Shown: positions 31,335 through 42,295, counted from the stretch's first letter. The stretch: DNA of 64,000 nt from Prorocentrum cordatum (GCA_963575745.1 CAUYUJ010010447.1:330186-394185); one strand, 5' to 3'. Notes: generated by a model from the letters alone, not told the origin. Numbers and translations: made by a program.

Positions 31335-32290
31335 TCGTCGCAGCTCTGGGGTCAGGGATGCCACGCGAGAGGTGGTCTGGCAAGTTCCGTTTGCGACATC
31401 CTTCCAGTTCTAGGCTCCGAGATGCTGCGCGTGAAAATGTCCAGCTACTTCTGCTCCTCGTCATGTCGGGTTGTTTTGGTTGAAGCGCACGAGGTTGTCC
31501 AGCCACTTTTGTTTGAGATACCGTCGCATTTTTGATCTGCTATGACCTGAGGTGGCCCGGCCAGCGTCATATGAGACATCCTCGCAACTATGGGTTCAGG
31601 GATGCCGCGTGCGACGTTTTCAAGCCAGTGTCGCTTGAGATGTCCGCGCAATTGTGGGTTCCAACATGCATGCCTTGACTCGGAGATGGCGCATGCTAGG
31701 AGCTCCAGCCAGTTCCGCCAGAGGTATCCTCGCAACTCTGGGCTCCAATGCTTCAACCTGCGGTCGTCCAGACAGGTTTCTTTGCGACATGCCGTGCACG
31801 ATGTTCTCCAGCCCATTTCGCCTGAGAAATCCTCGCAACGACGGGCTCAGAAATGCCACGCGAGAAGTGGTCCGGCCAACTTCGCCTGCGACGTCGCATT
31901 CTAGTTCCGAGATGCCGCGTACGAGGTTGTCCAGTTAGTTTCGCTCTAGATATCTTCGCAACTCTTGGCTCCCAGTACCGGGCGCGAGGTTGTCCAGGTA
32001 GGCTTGCATGAAACATCCTCGCAATTTCCTGGGTTCCGATAATTTCTGACCTGAAGTGGTCCGGCCAGTTTCGCATGAGATTTTCTCCAGATGTGGAGCT
32101 CAAGGATGCTGCGCGCGAAGTTGTCTGGCAAGCTTCGCCTGAGACATCATCGCAACTCTGGGCTCAGAGGTGCGCTGACCGGAGGTGTTCCAGGCAGTTC
32201 CACCCGATCTATCTTCACAGTTCAGGGTTCGGAGATGCCGCGCTATAGACGGTCTGGCCAGTTCCGCCTGAGACATCCTCTCCAACACTG
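31335..32290. repeat. ~65-bp satellite-like array 2
   Basis: About fourteen diverged units, the same family as 28807-29420 (GATGCCGCGNGCGAGGTNGT, CCAGTTTCGCCTGAGACATC, CTCGCAACTCTGGGCTC). The two arrays are separated by about 1.9 kb of unrelated DNA. Confidence 0.78.
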
Positions 32291-32295
32291 CGCGC

Positions 32296-32509
32296 TGGCC
32301 ACGTCCTTGATTGGGAACGGTATTCTCGCCTCAACGCCGGCCACATCCTTGATTGGGTACGTATCGTGTTGCCGCTCGAGTGCCAGCCACATCCGTGATT
32401 TGGGGAAAAACTCGCCCGAGCTCTGGTTACATCCTTGTCTAGGAGTGGTGCTGTCGCCTGCGCGCTGGCCACATCCCTCATCACTCGGCGTGGTGCTCTC
32501 GCCTCATCG
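32296..32509. repeat. ~55-60-bp tandem repeat, CTGGCCACATCC type
   Basis: Four to five units carrying CGCTGGCCACATCCTTGATT and GGTGCTCTCGCCTC-like blocks, starting near 32298, 32337, 32385 and 32461. Confidence 0.65.
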
Positions 32510-32716
32510 GCACGCACGGTCTGGGCACAGGAAGAATGGGCACAACGCCCAACAGCAGTTCCTTTTCATTTTGAACAGGGCTCGCTGTCCGCGCCGCCGC
32601 GGCCTGTCTCCATTTGAAACAGAAGGCCGCCTGCCCAACAGCGGCCACTGTTGATTCGGGACAACATTTGTTGTTGGGCGTTGTACCAATCTTTTCCGTG
32701 CCCATTTCGAGCGTCC
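32510..32716. mobile_element. MITE-like element family C, copy 2 (intact)
   Basis: The left end contains CTGGGCACAGGAAGAATGGG and ACAACGCCCAACAGCA. The right end contains TGTTGTTGGGCGTTGTACCA and TTTTCCGTGCCCA, so ~45-bp inverted termini. The interior matches copy 1 at 12237 and lacks that copy's insert. No coding capacity; no clear target duplication. Confidence 0.78.
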
Positions 32717-33172
32717 AAACCTGAGCGCCACCACATTCCCAAGTGGGTATTGTGCTGCCGCTCGAGCGCCGGCCACAATCACATGCTGGGACGCTTATGG
32801 TATGCATCGGGGAATCTTTGTGGATTTGATTATTTCCCATTGAAAATAGTACGGGAATTGTAACGTACACAAGGCGACGGGTTGATTACGAGCCGCGTTC
32901 CACCGAGACAGCTCCCTCCAGAGTCCTTTAAGAGGAGAAACAATCCGAGGTGTGCGTTTGTTCCCCCGTGGGATCCCGAGACTCCTAACCCAAGACGGAC
33001 GTTTCGATCGGCGCCCCCTGAATGCCAACCCCGAAGAGAGGCGAATCAGCTAAAGTTTCAACCTCTACTTGACGTCGCAGCTCGCCAAATCATTGACGCG
33101 GAAACGCACAGCAGAATGCATATCGGTGCGCGTGGGGGATGATTATGTTGCGACTTTGCTCACCACTCTTCA

Positions 33173-33616
33173 GTGTGCGTGTGTCCCATCAGGTCGCCCC
33201 TAACACATGCCACAGTTCGTTCAAACTCCAATCTGGAACAATGCTTCGAGGAGGCCACGCCAGCCTCCAGCAGCAGCGCCTCGTGGAGCCCGCTGGCCAT
33301 CGGGGCGGCCCTCGGGCTGGTGGTCGCCGTGATGGGCGGCCCGCCGGCGCTGGCGGCGGACCTCGAGAACGGCGAGAGCGTGCTCCTGGGCAATCGCGCG
33401 GCGTGCCACGCGGGGGGGCACAGCGGCGTGGTGGCGGAGAGGACCCTGAGGAAGGCGGCTCGCGAGCAGTAATTTCCTGACTGGCGGCTGCAACGCGGCT
33501 GCCGTCAAGACTCAGGTGACGAAAGGCAAGGGCTCCACGCCGGCGTGCGGCGACGAGCTGGGACCGGACGACATGACGTTGCAGTGTACGTGCTCGACAA
33601 GTCCACCAAGTGGTGA
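33173..33616 (+). pseudogene. petJ: Cytochrome c6 (photosynthetic electron carrier) pseudogene
   Basis: Cytochrome c6 carries electrons from cytochrome b6f to photosystem I in the thylakoid lumen. The reading gives a hydrophobic targeting segment ending GGPPALA, then mature ADLENGESVLLGN and the haem site RAACHAGG, where the family has CAACHAGG: the first haem Cys is Arg (codon 33395-33397). After TAA 33473 a one-base shift restores TGGCNAAAVKTQVTKGKGS. The axial Met of GSMPAFG is Thr (33537-33539). A second shift near 33574 gives DVAVYVLDKSTKW and stop TGA 33614-33616. The true 5' end is unclear. Two frameshifts plus loss of two haem residues rule out function. Confidence 0.88.
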
Positions 33617-33833
33617 TCAGCTCTTGCGCGTGCGCTTGTGGCCATGCCGACATTTCCGGCCCATGCTGGAAACCAACGAGGGAGAATATTGTGTTGACAG
33701 CCGTAATTAGGTGTTTGTGTTTCCGCATGGATTGTCAGATTTTCAGTATTTCAGCAGTCCAGTCGTTTGCTCGAAGGTCCTCCCTGACTCTGTAAGTTTT
33801 TACCGTCTGCCAGATCGTCTGTCCAAAAGGCAG
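33617..33833 (+). other. Intron-like spacer between cytochrome c6 relics
   Basis: Ends GTCCAAAAGGCAG, a plausible 3' splice site before the exon relic at 33834. Blocks such as AGATTTTCAGTATTTCAGCR and GGCAGTTGGGAAC recur about 190 bp later (from about 33909), so this is a tandem unit. Confidence 0.5.
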
Positions 33834-33892
33834 TTGGGAACGACATCGACGACGTTGCTGCGTACGTGCTCGCTCAGTCCACTGAGTGGTAG
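33834..33892 (+). pseudogene. petJ: Cytochrome c6 last-exon relic, second copy
   Basis: Reads GNDIDDVAAYVLAQSTEW then TAG (33890-33892), the usual C-terminus of cytochrome c6. It directly follows CAG as if at a phase-1 3' splice site. The downstream TCAGCTCTTGCGC matches the sequence after the first copy's stop (33617 on). No haem-binding exon is present nearby, so it is a fragment. Confidence 0.75.
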
Positions 33893-33904
33893 TCAGCTCT
33901 TGCG

Positions 33905-34030
33905 CACGCGTTGCTAGATTTTCAATATTTCAGCGGTCCAGGTTCTTCCTGACGTCCCAAGCTTTTTGTTTAAGTCTTCCAGATCCTCTGTCCGAGAGGC
34001 AGCTGGGAACGATGGGAAGTTGGCAACGAT
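33905..34030 (+). pseudogene. Third degenerate copy of the cytochrome c6 3' unit
   Basis: TAGATTTTCAATATTTCAGC through CCGAGAGGCAGCTGGGAACG repeats 33727-33841, but the exon is lost after the first six codons. Confidence 0.55.
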
Positions 34031-34084
34031 GGCATATACCCGGGATTCAGCGCCTGGGGCCGTCAGGGCAGATTCCAGATCTCC

Positions 34085-34560
34085 ATGCCGGTGGGGCCCC
34101 TCCAAGACGCGCCAGCGCGCCAGGAGGGGCCCAAAAGCCACCGCAATGGCCCAAGAGGGATCCGAATCGTTGAAGGACCACTCCAAGACGCCCAAGATGG
34201 CCCCAAGACGTGCCAGGAGACCACCCAAGACGCACCGCGGGTCCTCCAAGAGAACTCCCAAGAGAGCCCCAACACTCCAGCATTGCCCCATTGCCGAAGG
34301 AAAACGTGCATGTTTAGCGCGCACGACTTTTCTGTTTTCACGGCGTTAAAGACGGCCGATGGGGCCCCCAAGACCGCCCCCAGACAGCCCAAGAGGCCCC
34401 CAAGAGCGCCCCAAGCCAGCCCAGAAGAGCCCCAGGACGGCCCAGCAGTTGGCCAGAAGAGCCCAAAGATTGCCTCCAAAGTGGCCCAAGAGCGAAAGCC
34501 CGAATCAACAAATTGAGGTTTCCGCCCCAAGATGTTCCGAGGCGCCCCCCAATAAAGGCT
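34085..34560. repeat. CCCAAGACGGCCC-type interspersed repeat, reverse orientation
   Basis: Dense units CCAAGACGGCCC, CCCAAGAGGCCCCC and AAGACGCCCAAGATGG, the complement of the 7855 and 50225 repeats. Confidence 0.6.
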
Positions 34561-35030
34561 CCCAAGAACCCCCGGCCGCGTCAAACGCGTCCCGAAGTTT
34601 CGTCCTTCAACCGTATATTCCCCCTCCCCTGTTGCAGCTGTTGCGTTTAGGATCGCGATTGTCCTGTCAGTGTCCCGCGCCCGGCACCGCCGCGGGGTCG
34701 TCGCGCCCACCACTCCACTTCCCCCGCCCCCCTGCCTCCGACTGACCTCCCATCTCATCATGTCTCCCTCCCTGCCTTAATCCCATCACGATAGTGTTAA
34801 CCGGCACAGACATCTGTATAACCCGTGCACCACATCCGACATCCCAACAAACACCCAAACTACTCATGACCCACAACCCAGGCACGATGGCGGATGCGAC
34901 TGCATGTATGTAACTATGTGTGTATATGTATGTGTATATATGTATATGCGTACATCGACATATACTTCGATGTTGACTTGACGAAGAGACGGGGGAAACA
35001 CAGGAGGAAAACGAGGAGCAGGAACGAGGG
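34561..35030. other. No recognisable gene
   Basis: Mixed DNA with a TA/GTATATGT patch near 34915-34975. Confidence 0.4.
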
Positions 35031-35300
35031 GAAAGAAGTGGTGGAGGAGGAGGAGGTTGCCAGGCTGCCAGGTGGGGGAGGGGGGGATGAGGAGGAGGAA
35101 AAGGAGGAGGAAGAGGAGGAGGAAGGGGAGGAGACGGAGGAGGGGGAGGAGGAGAAGGAGGAGGAGGAGGAGGAAAAGGAGGACGAGGAGGAGGAGGAGA
35201 AGGAGGAGGCGGAGGCGGAGGAGGAGGATGAGAAGGAGGAGGTGGTGGAGGAGGAGGAAGAGGAGGAGGACGAGGAGGACAGGGAAGATGAGGAGGATGT
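35031..35300. repeat. (GGA)n-rich array
   Basis: About 250 bp of GGA with AAGGAG and GACGAG variants. Confidence 0.85.
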
Positions 35301-35875
35301 ACAGTACGGTACAGGCTTTCCACCAAGGGACCGCCCGTCTAAAAAAACAGGAGGACGCGGACCTCCCGCGCCACGAAGACGTCGGGGTGGCAGTTTGTTC
35401 CCAGCGTTCTGGGCCTCCAGAGGCCCCCTCCTCGCTGCCTGGGGCCCTGCCGTGATCCAAAGAAGCTAATCCGGCGCTGGGGACGGGGTCCAGGGCCCCA
35501 TGGGGGCCTCAGGTCAGCAACGGGCATGGCGCCCAGGGTCTCGGGAGCAGGAAGAGGACGGCGGAGGGGAGAAGGAGGAGCGTGAGGAGGAGCGGAGGGA
35601 CCAGAGGTGGAAGAGCGGGAGGCTCTGCGGAGGAGGGGGGGGCAGCAGGAGGCGGAGGAGGCGGAGGCGGAGGAAGAGGAGGAGGAGGAGGAGGAACCGC
35701 ACGAGGGGAGCAGAAGGGGTGCCGCCGACGAGGGAGGTGGGGTGAGCAGCAGCCACTCTTCCTCAACCTCCTCGCCGTCCTCCTCCTCCTCCTTCGCCTC
35801 CTCCTCCTCGGCCTCCTTCCCCAACTCCTCGTCGGCCTTTTTCCCAAACTTTGTCCTCCTCCTCTTCATCCTCTC
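35301..35875. other. No recognisable gene; GGA then TCC
   Basis: 35560-35700 is GGA-rich and 35755-35875 is its complement type (CCT/TCC), so the two halves are loosely self-complementary. Confidence 0.5.
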
Positions 35876-35887
35876 CTATTCAGCGCC

Positions 35888-36417
<530 letters not shown>

Positions 36418-36542
36418 CCTCCTCCTCCTCCTCCTCCTCTTCCTCCTCCTCCTCCTCCTTCCTCCTCCTATCCTCCTCCTCCTCCTCCTCCTCCTCCTCC
36501 TCCTCCTCCTCCTCCTCCTCCTCCTCCTCCTCCTCCTCCTCC
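36418..36542. repeat. (CCT)n microsatellite
   Basis: About 40 CCT triplets with few interruptions. Confidence 0.92.
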
Positions 36543-36836
36543 CATTCGTTATGATGCAAGTCGGCGGCGAGCGAGGGGGGGAAGTGAGAAGCAGACGGAT
36601 CTCGCAGAAGGCGGCGGGGCCTCTCGGACGCCCTCGCGCCTTCGGAGCAGGTTCCTGTGCCCTCGGGGCAGGCCTGGGGAACTTCCCAGAGGGCTGGGAG
36701 GCTCCGGAGGCCTCCGAGAAGACCCGCCCCTTTCGCGCTTCCCCCCCTTGCTCGCCGCCGGGCAAGAGCACGCCTCTGCCCCGAGGAAGCCTGGCCTCGC
36801 GGGGGCGCGGCCTCCCGCCCCCCCCCTTCCCCTCCC
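36543..36836. other. No recognisable gene
   Basis: GC-rich, rich in GGAGGCCTC-like motifs. Confidence 0.4.
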
Positions 36837-36844
36837 GTCTTGCG

Positions 36845-37005
36845 TTCAGTCAGGCACGTCCCTCTACAGGAGAAGTCTCCAACAATAGTCAACAACTCGT
36901 ATGGGGACGATGTTTTGCGGATGTCTCCACATTCCTGAATCTTTGTTTTGACTACTTGCCATTGATCGTTCAAGATCCGCCCGTGGGAGGACATGCCCGA
37001 CCTAG
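36845..37005. mobile_element. MITE-like element family A, copy 3, with near-perfect 8-bp TSD
   Basis: The left end is TTCAGTCAGGCACGTCCCTC. The right end is GGACATGCCCGACCTAG, its inverted repeat. The flanks GTCTTGCG (36837-36844) and GTCTTACG (37006-37013) match at 7 of 8 positions, an aged target-site duplication. The interior keeps AGTCAACAACTCGTATGGGG and GATCCGCCCGTGGGAGGAC. Confidence 0.82.
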
Positions 37006-37119
37006 GTCTTACGGCACCCGTGAGGATCAAAGAAGCCCCAACCCTCAGAGCGCAAGGAAGTCGCAGCCTGTCTTGGGCCCCCGTGTCTGCACGAGGGATC
37101 ACACTGACCTGGGCGGCTC

Positions 37120-37187
37120 GGTTTGATGCACCTGCAGGAAGGACTCCCCCCAATCCCTGATGGTTTGATGCACCTGCAGGAAGGACT
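37120..37187. repeat. 42-bp direct repeat, GGTTTGATGCACCTGCAGGA
   Basis: GGTTTGATGCACCTGCAGGA followed by AGGACT occurs at 37120 and 37162. A third copy with one change (GCATCTGCAGG) lies at 37391-37415, immediately right of a family B element. Confidence 0.75.
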
Positions 37188-37387
37188 CTTCGGTTGCACC
37201 TCCTGGTAGGTCAAATTCTGATTTAGCCCTGGTCCTTAATCCCGCTTAATCCAGCTGAATCCCGCTCAATCCGGCTTAATCCGGCTTAGTCCCGCTTGAT
37301 CCGAGGCCCCCACTGGCTTAACAGCCCCCCAATGGGGCTGAATCCTCCTCAGTCCTTCCGACGAAAACCTCTCAGTAGTTGCCTCCT
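37188..37387. mobile_element. MITE-like element family B, copy 4
   Basis: The left end is CTTCGGTTGCACCTCCTGGT and the right end AAAACCTCTCAGTAGTTGCC. The interior has units of CCCGCTTAATCCAGCTGAAT type and CCCCCCAATGGGGCTGAATC. Both sides carry TGATGGTTTGATGCAYCTGC, so the element sits inside a pre-existing tandem repeat or has an unusually long duplication. Confidence 0.78.
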
Positions 37388-37630
37388 GATGGTTTGATGC
37401 ATCTGCAGGAAGGACCCCCCCCCCGGTCCTTGATGCTCTTGGCCTCGGCCTGGGCCCCGAAGCCCCACAGGGGGGGCCTCCCGACGTCTTCCAGGCCCGC
37501 CTCCTCCGGGGCCCTGCCGCGCCCTGCGGGGCTCCCCGCCCTCGCCTCGAGGCGCGCGGGGGGCGCCCCGGGGCCGCGCGGCCTGCAGCTGGGCCGCCCT
37601 CTCCTCGGGGGCGGCAGGGAGGGGGGTGAT
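37388..37630. other. GC-rich spacer, no recognisable gene
   Basis: Starts with the third copy of the GGTTTGATGCA repeat; otherwise very GC-rich. Confidence 0.4.
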
Positions 37631-37638
37631 GACTAGGG

Positions 37639-37741
37639 TTAAGTCGGGCCTGTTCCTCTACAGGACGAACGTTCAGAAATAGTCAGAAAATAGTCTGGGG
37701 ACGATTATTTTGTCTAATAACCATGTTTTATAATTTTGGCT

Positions 37742-37772
<31 letters not shown>

Positions 37773-37819
37773 TCACATTTGCCCAACGTCCGCCTGTAAG
37801 GAGGACATGCCCGACCTAA
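37639..37819. mobile_element. MITE-like element family A, copy 4, with perfect 8-bp TSD
   Basis: The left terminus TTAAGTCGGGCCTGTTCCTC and right terminus GGACATGCCCGACCTAA are inverted repeats. The flanks are GACTAGGG at 37631-37638 and 37820-37827, identical. The 181-bp length includes a (TA)n/(GT)n microsatellite at 37742-37772 that makes it longer than the other copies. This is the best-preserved member and a good query for the family. Confidence 0.88.
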
Positions 37820-37827
37820 GACTAGGG

Positions 37828-39453
37828 GTGGTGGTGGATATCATGGCGGGGGCCATGACATCTCCCCAGGTATGATGGCGCCTCTTCTTATTTCGTTACG
37901 TCCCTCCCCCCCCGGGGCCGCGCACCTGCCGCCGGCCATGATTTGCGCCCCCCCCCCTCTCGGACGCCCCCCTCTTGGCCGGCCCTGATCTCTGTCCACG
38001 TGGCATCGCTCGGACGTGTGCATGCCTTCCTCGGTGAGGACCATCGGGGAGCTTCTTTCACCGAGCGCTCTCCACTGCTTGCTGAGTGCCCCCTCGCAAA
38101 CGTACGAACAACACATCGTCTGCATCGATGTAATGTAACGTAAGCCCCCCAATGGCGGATCCTGACCATGTGCGATTACGTAGTTACTTCTCGAGTAACG
38201 GAGCGCGCTTGTCCAATCCTGGACCATTTTGTGAGAAAGTACACGACGAGATCGAGCAGCGCAAACGGGGAGTGGCCGTCCGAGCGGCGGCCGGTCTTGG
38301 GCCTGGTGCGCAAGAGTCCTCCTGTGCCCCTGGTGGAGGCTCCCTGGGAGCCCTGAGGTGCCGGCGTCGCATGGGCCGAACGAGGTCGGGGCCCACGAGG
38401 TGCCTCCTGCTCCTGCTCCTCCTCCTCTTCCTCTTTTTGCCTCTTCTTCTTTCACACCTCCTGCTGGTCCTCCTCGTCCTCCTTCTTCTCCTCTTCCTCT
38501 TCTTCCTCTACGCGCAGATCGAGGCGCAAGAGGCAGGGGTCAATGCACACGAGGGTCAGTCAGAGCGCTTGATCTTTGCAGGATCCGGCAGGGCCAGGGG
38601 CGCACTGACCTGGGCTTGGGTGCAGAGTTCCGATTCGGATCTTGCAGGATGTTGCAGGACAGCGCAAGGCCTGACTGACCCTTGTCTGGATTGACCCGGG
38701 TCAGAAGATCCCCGATGAGGGGCGCCCAGAACGTCTTGGCAAGACGGGCGCCAGAGCCCCGCAGAGCGCCACAGTGGCCCGACACCGTGTGGCTACACCC
38801 ATACGAGCCTGGGGTCAGTCCACCGCGAGCTGAGTGCCCAGTGGCGGATCGGTGATACGGATTACGACTACCCGTGCGATTGGGATTGCTGCCAGACGTG
38901 CATTTATCGTTGCTGCTTCTGCTGGTTTTACTGACAGCCTCCCTCCTACGGCCACTATGGCCACTGACCTCGCCACATTTTCGGAGGTCCGCACGGAGTT
39001 CTTGGAGCAGGGCTGGAGCCCCCCGCTGTTGGCGCGCTCATCGCATCGGGGAAGGGGTCCAGCGCCGATCCAGGACATCCGCGCAGACTTCCGAATGCTC
39101 ATGTCCATGACTTGTTCTCTACCAGCGTTTCGCCTAGAGGGCCCTGGCAGGGGCAATTCAAACATGGCCACTGCAGGAAGAGTCCCGCAGCTGGGGCGTG
39201 GTCCCCGAAACCGCGCGGTCTAGCAGCCGTTTCGCCTGATAGTTCCTCACAGGTTGCAGTCCACCCGCATAGTAAGGATGGGCAACCTTCTCAAGGGTGC
39301 CCTTGCATCCTTGCCTCCTCGCCCCATCCTTAGCCACTGTTGCTGGCTGCGCCCCGCCCGCGACGTATCGACATGGCCCTCCAAGGCCGTTGTATTCTTA
39401 CCGCGTATGCTGATGATGTGGGTCGACTGTACTCAGGACTCGTGTTTTCGCTT
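37828..39453. other. No recognisable gene
   Basis: 38400-38510 is CTC/CTT-rich. 38545-38690 has short dyads (AGGGTCAGTCAG and CTGACTGACCCTT). Plus-strand frames at 38152-38694 and 38834-39223 show no domain. Confidence 0.4.
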
Positions 39454-39645
39454 TTGATGTTCCCACCTACTTCAGCCTCGATCACCAGAAATAATGTCGA
39501 GCACCAGGCAAGTAGCGAAACTTGAGGGTTTACAAGTGTCGGGTCCGGGGGGACGATACTCCTTCGACACCGACTCGATACTTTCATGGGTGCTCGAAAT
39601 TATGCCTGGGATGTGGTCCTTAAGTGAGATTGGAGCAACATAAGC
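39454..39645. mobile_element. Dispersed repeat family E, copy 2 (foldback-like)
   Basis: TGATGTTCCCACCTACTTCA through GGGATGTGGTCCTTAAGTGA matches 13203-13401. The ends are imperfect inverted repeats of about 50 bp. Confidence 0.55.
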
Positions 39646-39992
39646 TTTCGCCTCAACAACGGCCACATCAAGACATACACTACACTACACACGGCCGGGC
39701 CCTCACCCCATGTCCCGCCGGGCAGTGTTCCAGGGAATCCCTACTACATGGGGAACACCTGGGAACACACGCTTCGCGCGGGCCGACCTCCAACTCCTGG
39801 ACCCGCCTTTTCAGTGCTCCTTGCTGTCAGGGTTCTTTGCTCGGGGATGTTTACTTCCTACCACCTGTTCTGTTCGACCGAGATCACGGCATCGACTGCG
39901 ACGATATGGATACCAGGATTGCTGCCATTGGCACGCCCACTACTACATTTGGTCCTCCGCCAGCGGTGTGGTGCAGCAGTGCAGATCTGCGA
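39646..39992. other. No recognisable gene
   Basis: Complex sequence; a 377-codon frame crossing it continues through repeats and has no domain. Confidence 0.4.
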
Positions 39993-40175
39993 CATGAGTG
40001 GGCTACGCGCACATAGATTGCGAGAATGGGGAGGAGGAGGAGAAGGAGGAGGAGGAGGAGGAAGAGGAGGCTGCGCTGAGGCTAGCGCGCAGAGATGGCA
40101 GCAGGACCCTGGAGGGCAAGCGCCAGAGCGAACCGTGCAAGAGAAGATTGGAGGGCGCGCAATGGGGGTCGCCAC
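39993..40175. repeat. Dispersed repeat F, copy 1, with short (GGA)n core
   Basis: Left flank ATGAGTGGGCTACGCGCACA, then about 45 bp of GGA-rich DNA, then the right flank GGCTGCGCTGAGGCTAGCGC and GGCAGCAGGACCCTGGAGGG. The copy at 44005 has the same flanks but about 420 bp of GGA between them. Confidence 0.8.
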
Positions 40176-40860
40176 TCCCAGTAATTCGCGCCCAAAAAGA
40201 GAGGAAGAAGGAGTCATACGCAGGGCGCCGTGCAGAAAGCAGGCCGAGCCTCTCACAGCTCGAGCCCCAGAGCCCACGTGGGCGCGCAGAGGATCGCTCC
40301 TCGCGCATCGCGGCCCAGGCACCTGCCATCGCTCAGAGGTGTGCGTTTGTGTTTTCCGCGAGGGCCATCGAGGAGCCCTTTTTCGGGCCATCTTGCCAGC
40401 AGAAATGCCCGCGCGAGGCCGAGCATGCACGGGGAGCGGGCGCCCGAGCGATGGCAAGGGCACGAGCGGCTGCCCCTCTCCAGATGGGGGCGGCGCGAGG
40501 GCGCGAGGCGCCAGGGCAGGCGGCCTGGGCGGATGTCCGTCGCAGACCACCGGGGCCTTGCGCACCTTCGCGACTGCCCCCCGAAACAACGCCTGCACCT
40601 GTGATCGTTTTCAGAGTCATGGCTTTGCCGATCTGCGCGGGCCCTCGCCCCTCCCCTCCCCCCCCCCTCTCCCCCCCCCCCATGGAGTAAGTAGATCTTG
40701 GCTGTGTTCGGCGCCTGTTTTTCAGGCAGGTGGGGTCTCCCCCACGGGGCGCACTTTTGCAAGCAGTCGCGCTAAGCGGAGGTCCGGAGCCAGAACCCCC
40801 CTCCCCTTCCCCCCCACCCTCCTTTCGCTCAATGTCGGAACGCCGAATAAGACAACGTTC
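40176..40860. other. No recognisable gene
   Basis: GC-rich, open in several frames on both strands; no recognisable product. Confidence 0.4.
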
Positions 40861-40879
40861 ACCTTACTGTATATCTCAT

Positions 40880-41030
40880 AGGAGAGAACCCCGGAGAGGC
40901 TTGTCCCAGGGGGGTTGTCCAGATCCCCGCTGGGTTGTCCAAGCGGTTGTCCGGGACAGGTCGATTTGTCGCCATGCATCAGCATGGGTTATCCCCGCGG
41001 GGTTGTCCAGGGATTTGTTTCGATTGGATT
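40880..41030. repeat. GGGTTGTCC minisatellite
   Basis: Five to six GGGGTTGTCCAG-like units. A shorter relative lies at 30668-30730. Confidence 0.55.
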
Positions 41031-41079
41031 TGCCCACTGAAGATGGTCGAGGGAGGTCCTTTTCTTCTCTGCTGAGGTA

Positions 41080-41600
41080 CTTGGCCGGGCGGTCGGTCTG
41101 GCGGCTCCGTGGTGGCCGTCGCCACCCCGTCGCCGCCTCGTCGCCGACCGTCGTCTGGGCCTGTCTGTCGGTCTGGCGGCTATGTCGTTGCCGTCGCAGC
41201 CTGGCCCTCGTCCGAGCACATTGCACCACATCGATCTCCCAAGATGTATATATATATATATATATATACATATGTGTATATGTATAGATTCTCCTTTCTA
41301 AGAGAAGAATAGACTCTCCCCCCCCCGGAGTTAACGGTACCCCCTGGAGCATTGTGATGTCATATTTATTCTGCACATTCGTTCATTCTGAATATGAACT
41401 CATACTATCCCAGCCAGGCCGGTATCACCCCCCGCGCCATCCTTTGCCAAAAATGCTATGCGCGCACACTCGTTTATAACAAATCATAAGTTTTCAGAAC
41501 TCCTTGATGGACGAAGTGCACACGCGCGCGTCGTCGCGCGCGCATGCCGAAGTCCTTCAAGAACATTTGGTGTCGGAAGGATTTTAAACTCGAGCTCCCC
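41080..41600 (+). repeat. Dispersed composite repeat G, copy 1
   Basis: Left to right: GCCGTCGCCACCCCGTCGCC-like minisatellite, ACATTGCACCACATC, a (TA)n block, a ~200-bp unique part, then ATGCTATGCGCGCACACTCG and a CG-rich hairpin (CGCGCGCG-TCGT-CGCGCGCG near 41523-41545). The reverse complement of 45609-46340 carries most of the same blocks in the same order; the (TA)n block is not obvious there. Confidence 0.75.
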
Positions 41601-41656
41601 AAAAACATACAAAAACGCAAGGTTTCTCAACACGGATGTTCAACAAAAGCGTGAGC

Positions 41657-41698
41657 GCGCGTTCTTGCGTCGTCGTCGTCGCCGTCCTCACTCCTCCC

Positions 41699-41730
<32 letters not shown>

Positions 41731-42295
41731 CTCTGTCTTTCCTCGTCGTCGTCGTCTTGGTCGTCGTCGTTGTCACCGTGGTCGTCGTCGTTGTCACCGT
41801 GGCCGTTCTTCCTCCATCGTCGTCTTCGTCGGCGTTTCGTCGCTGTCCCTCCTATCTCTTCGCCGTCGCCGTCGTCGACGTCGTCTTCCCTCCTCCCTCG
41901 TTGTCGTCGTCGCCGTCGTCGTCCTCCCTCCTCCCTCGTCGTCGTCGTCTTCGTCTTCGTTGGCGACGTCGTCGTCGTCTTCGTCGTCGCCGTCGTTGTC
42001 GCCGTCGTCGTCGTCTTCGTTGTCGCCGTCGTTGTCGTTGGCGTCCTCATCGTCGTCGTCGGCGGCGCCGTCGTCGTCGGCGTCGTCATCGTCGTCGTCG
42101 TCAGCGTCGGCGTCGTCGTCGTCGTCGGTGCTGTCGTCGTCGTCGTTGTCGTCGTCGTCTGTGTCGTCGTCGGCTTTGTCGTCGTCGTTGTCGTCGTCGA
42201 AATCGTCCAAGACGTCGTCGGTGTCGTCGTAGTCGTTGTCGGCGACGTCGTCGTCGTCGTTGTCGCTGTCGTCGTCGGAGTCGGTGTCGTTGCCA
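41657..42295. repeat. (GTC)n-dominated trinucleotide array
   Basis: About 640 bp of GTC with TTC, GCC and GTT variants in constant register. It directly follows composite repeat G. Confidence 0.92.

Noticed and set aside
38152-38694. 180-codon plus-strand frame with a poly-Leu 'membrane' stretch
   Set aside because: The Leu stretch comes from CTC/CTT triplets; no other support.
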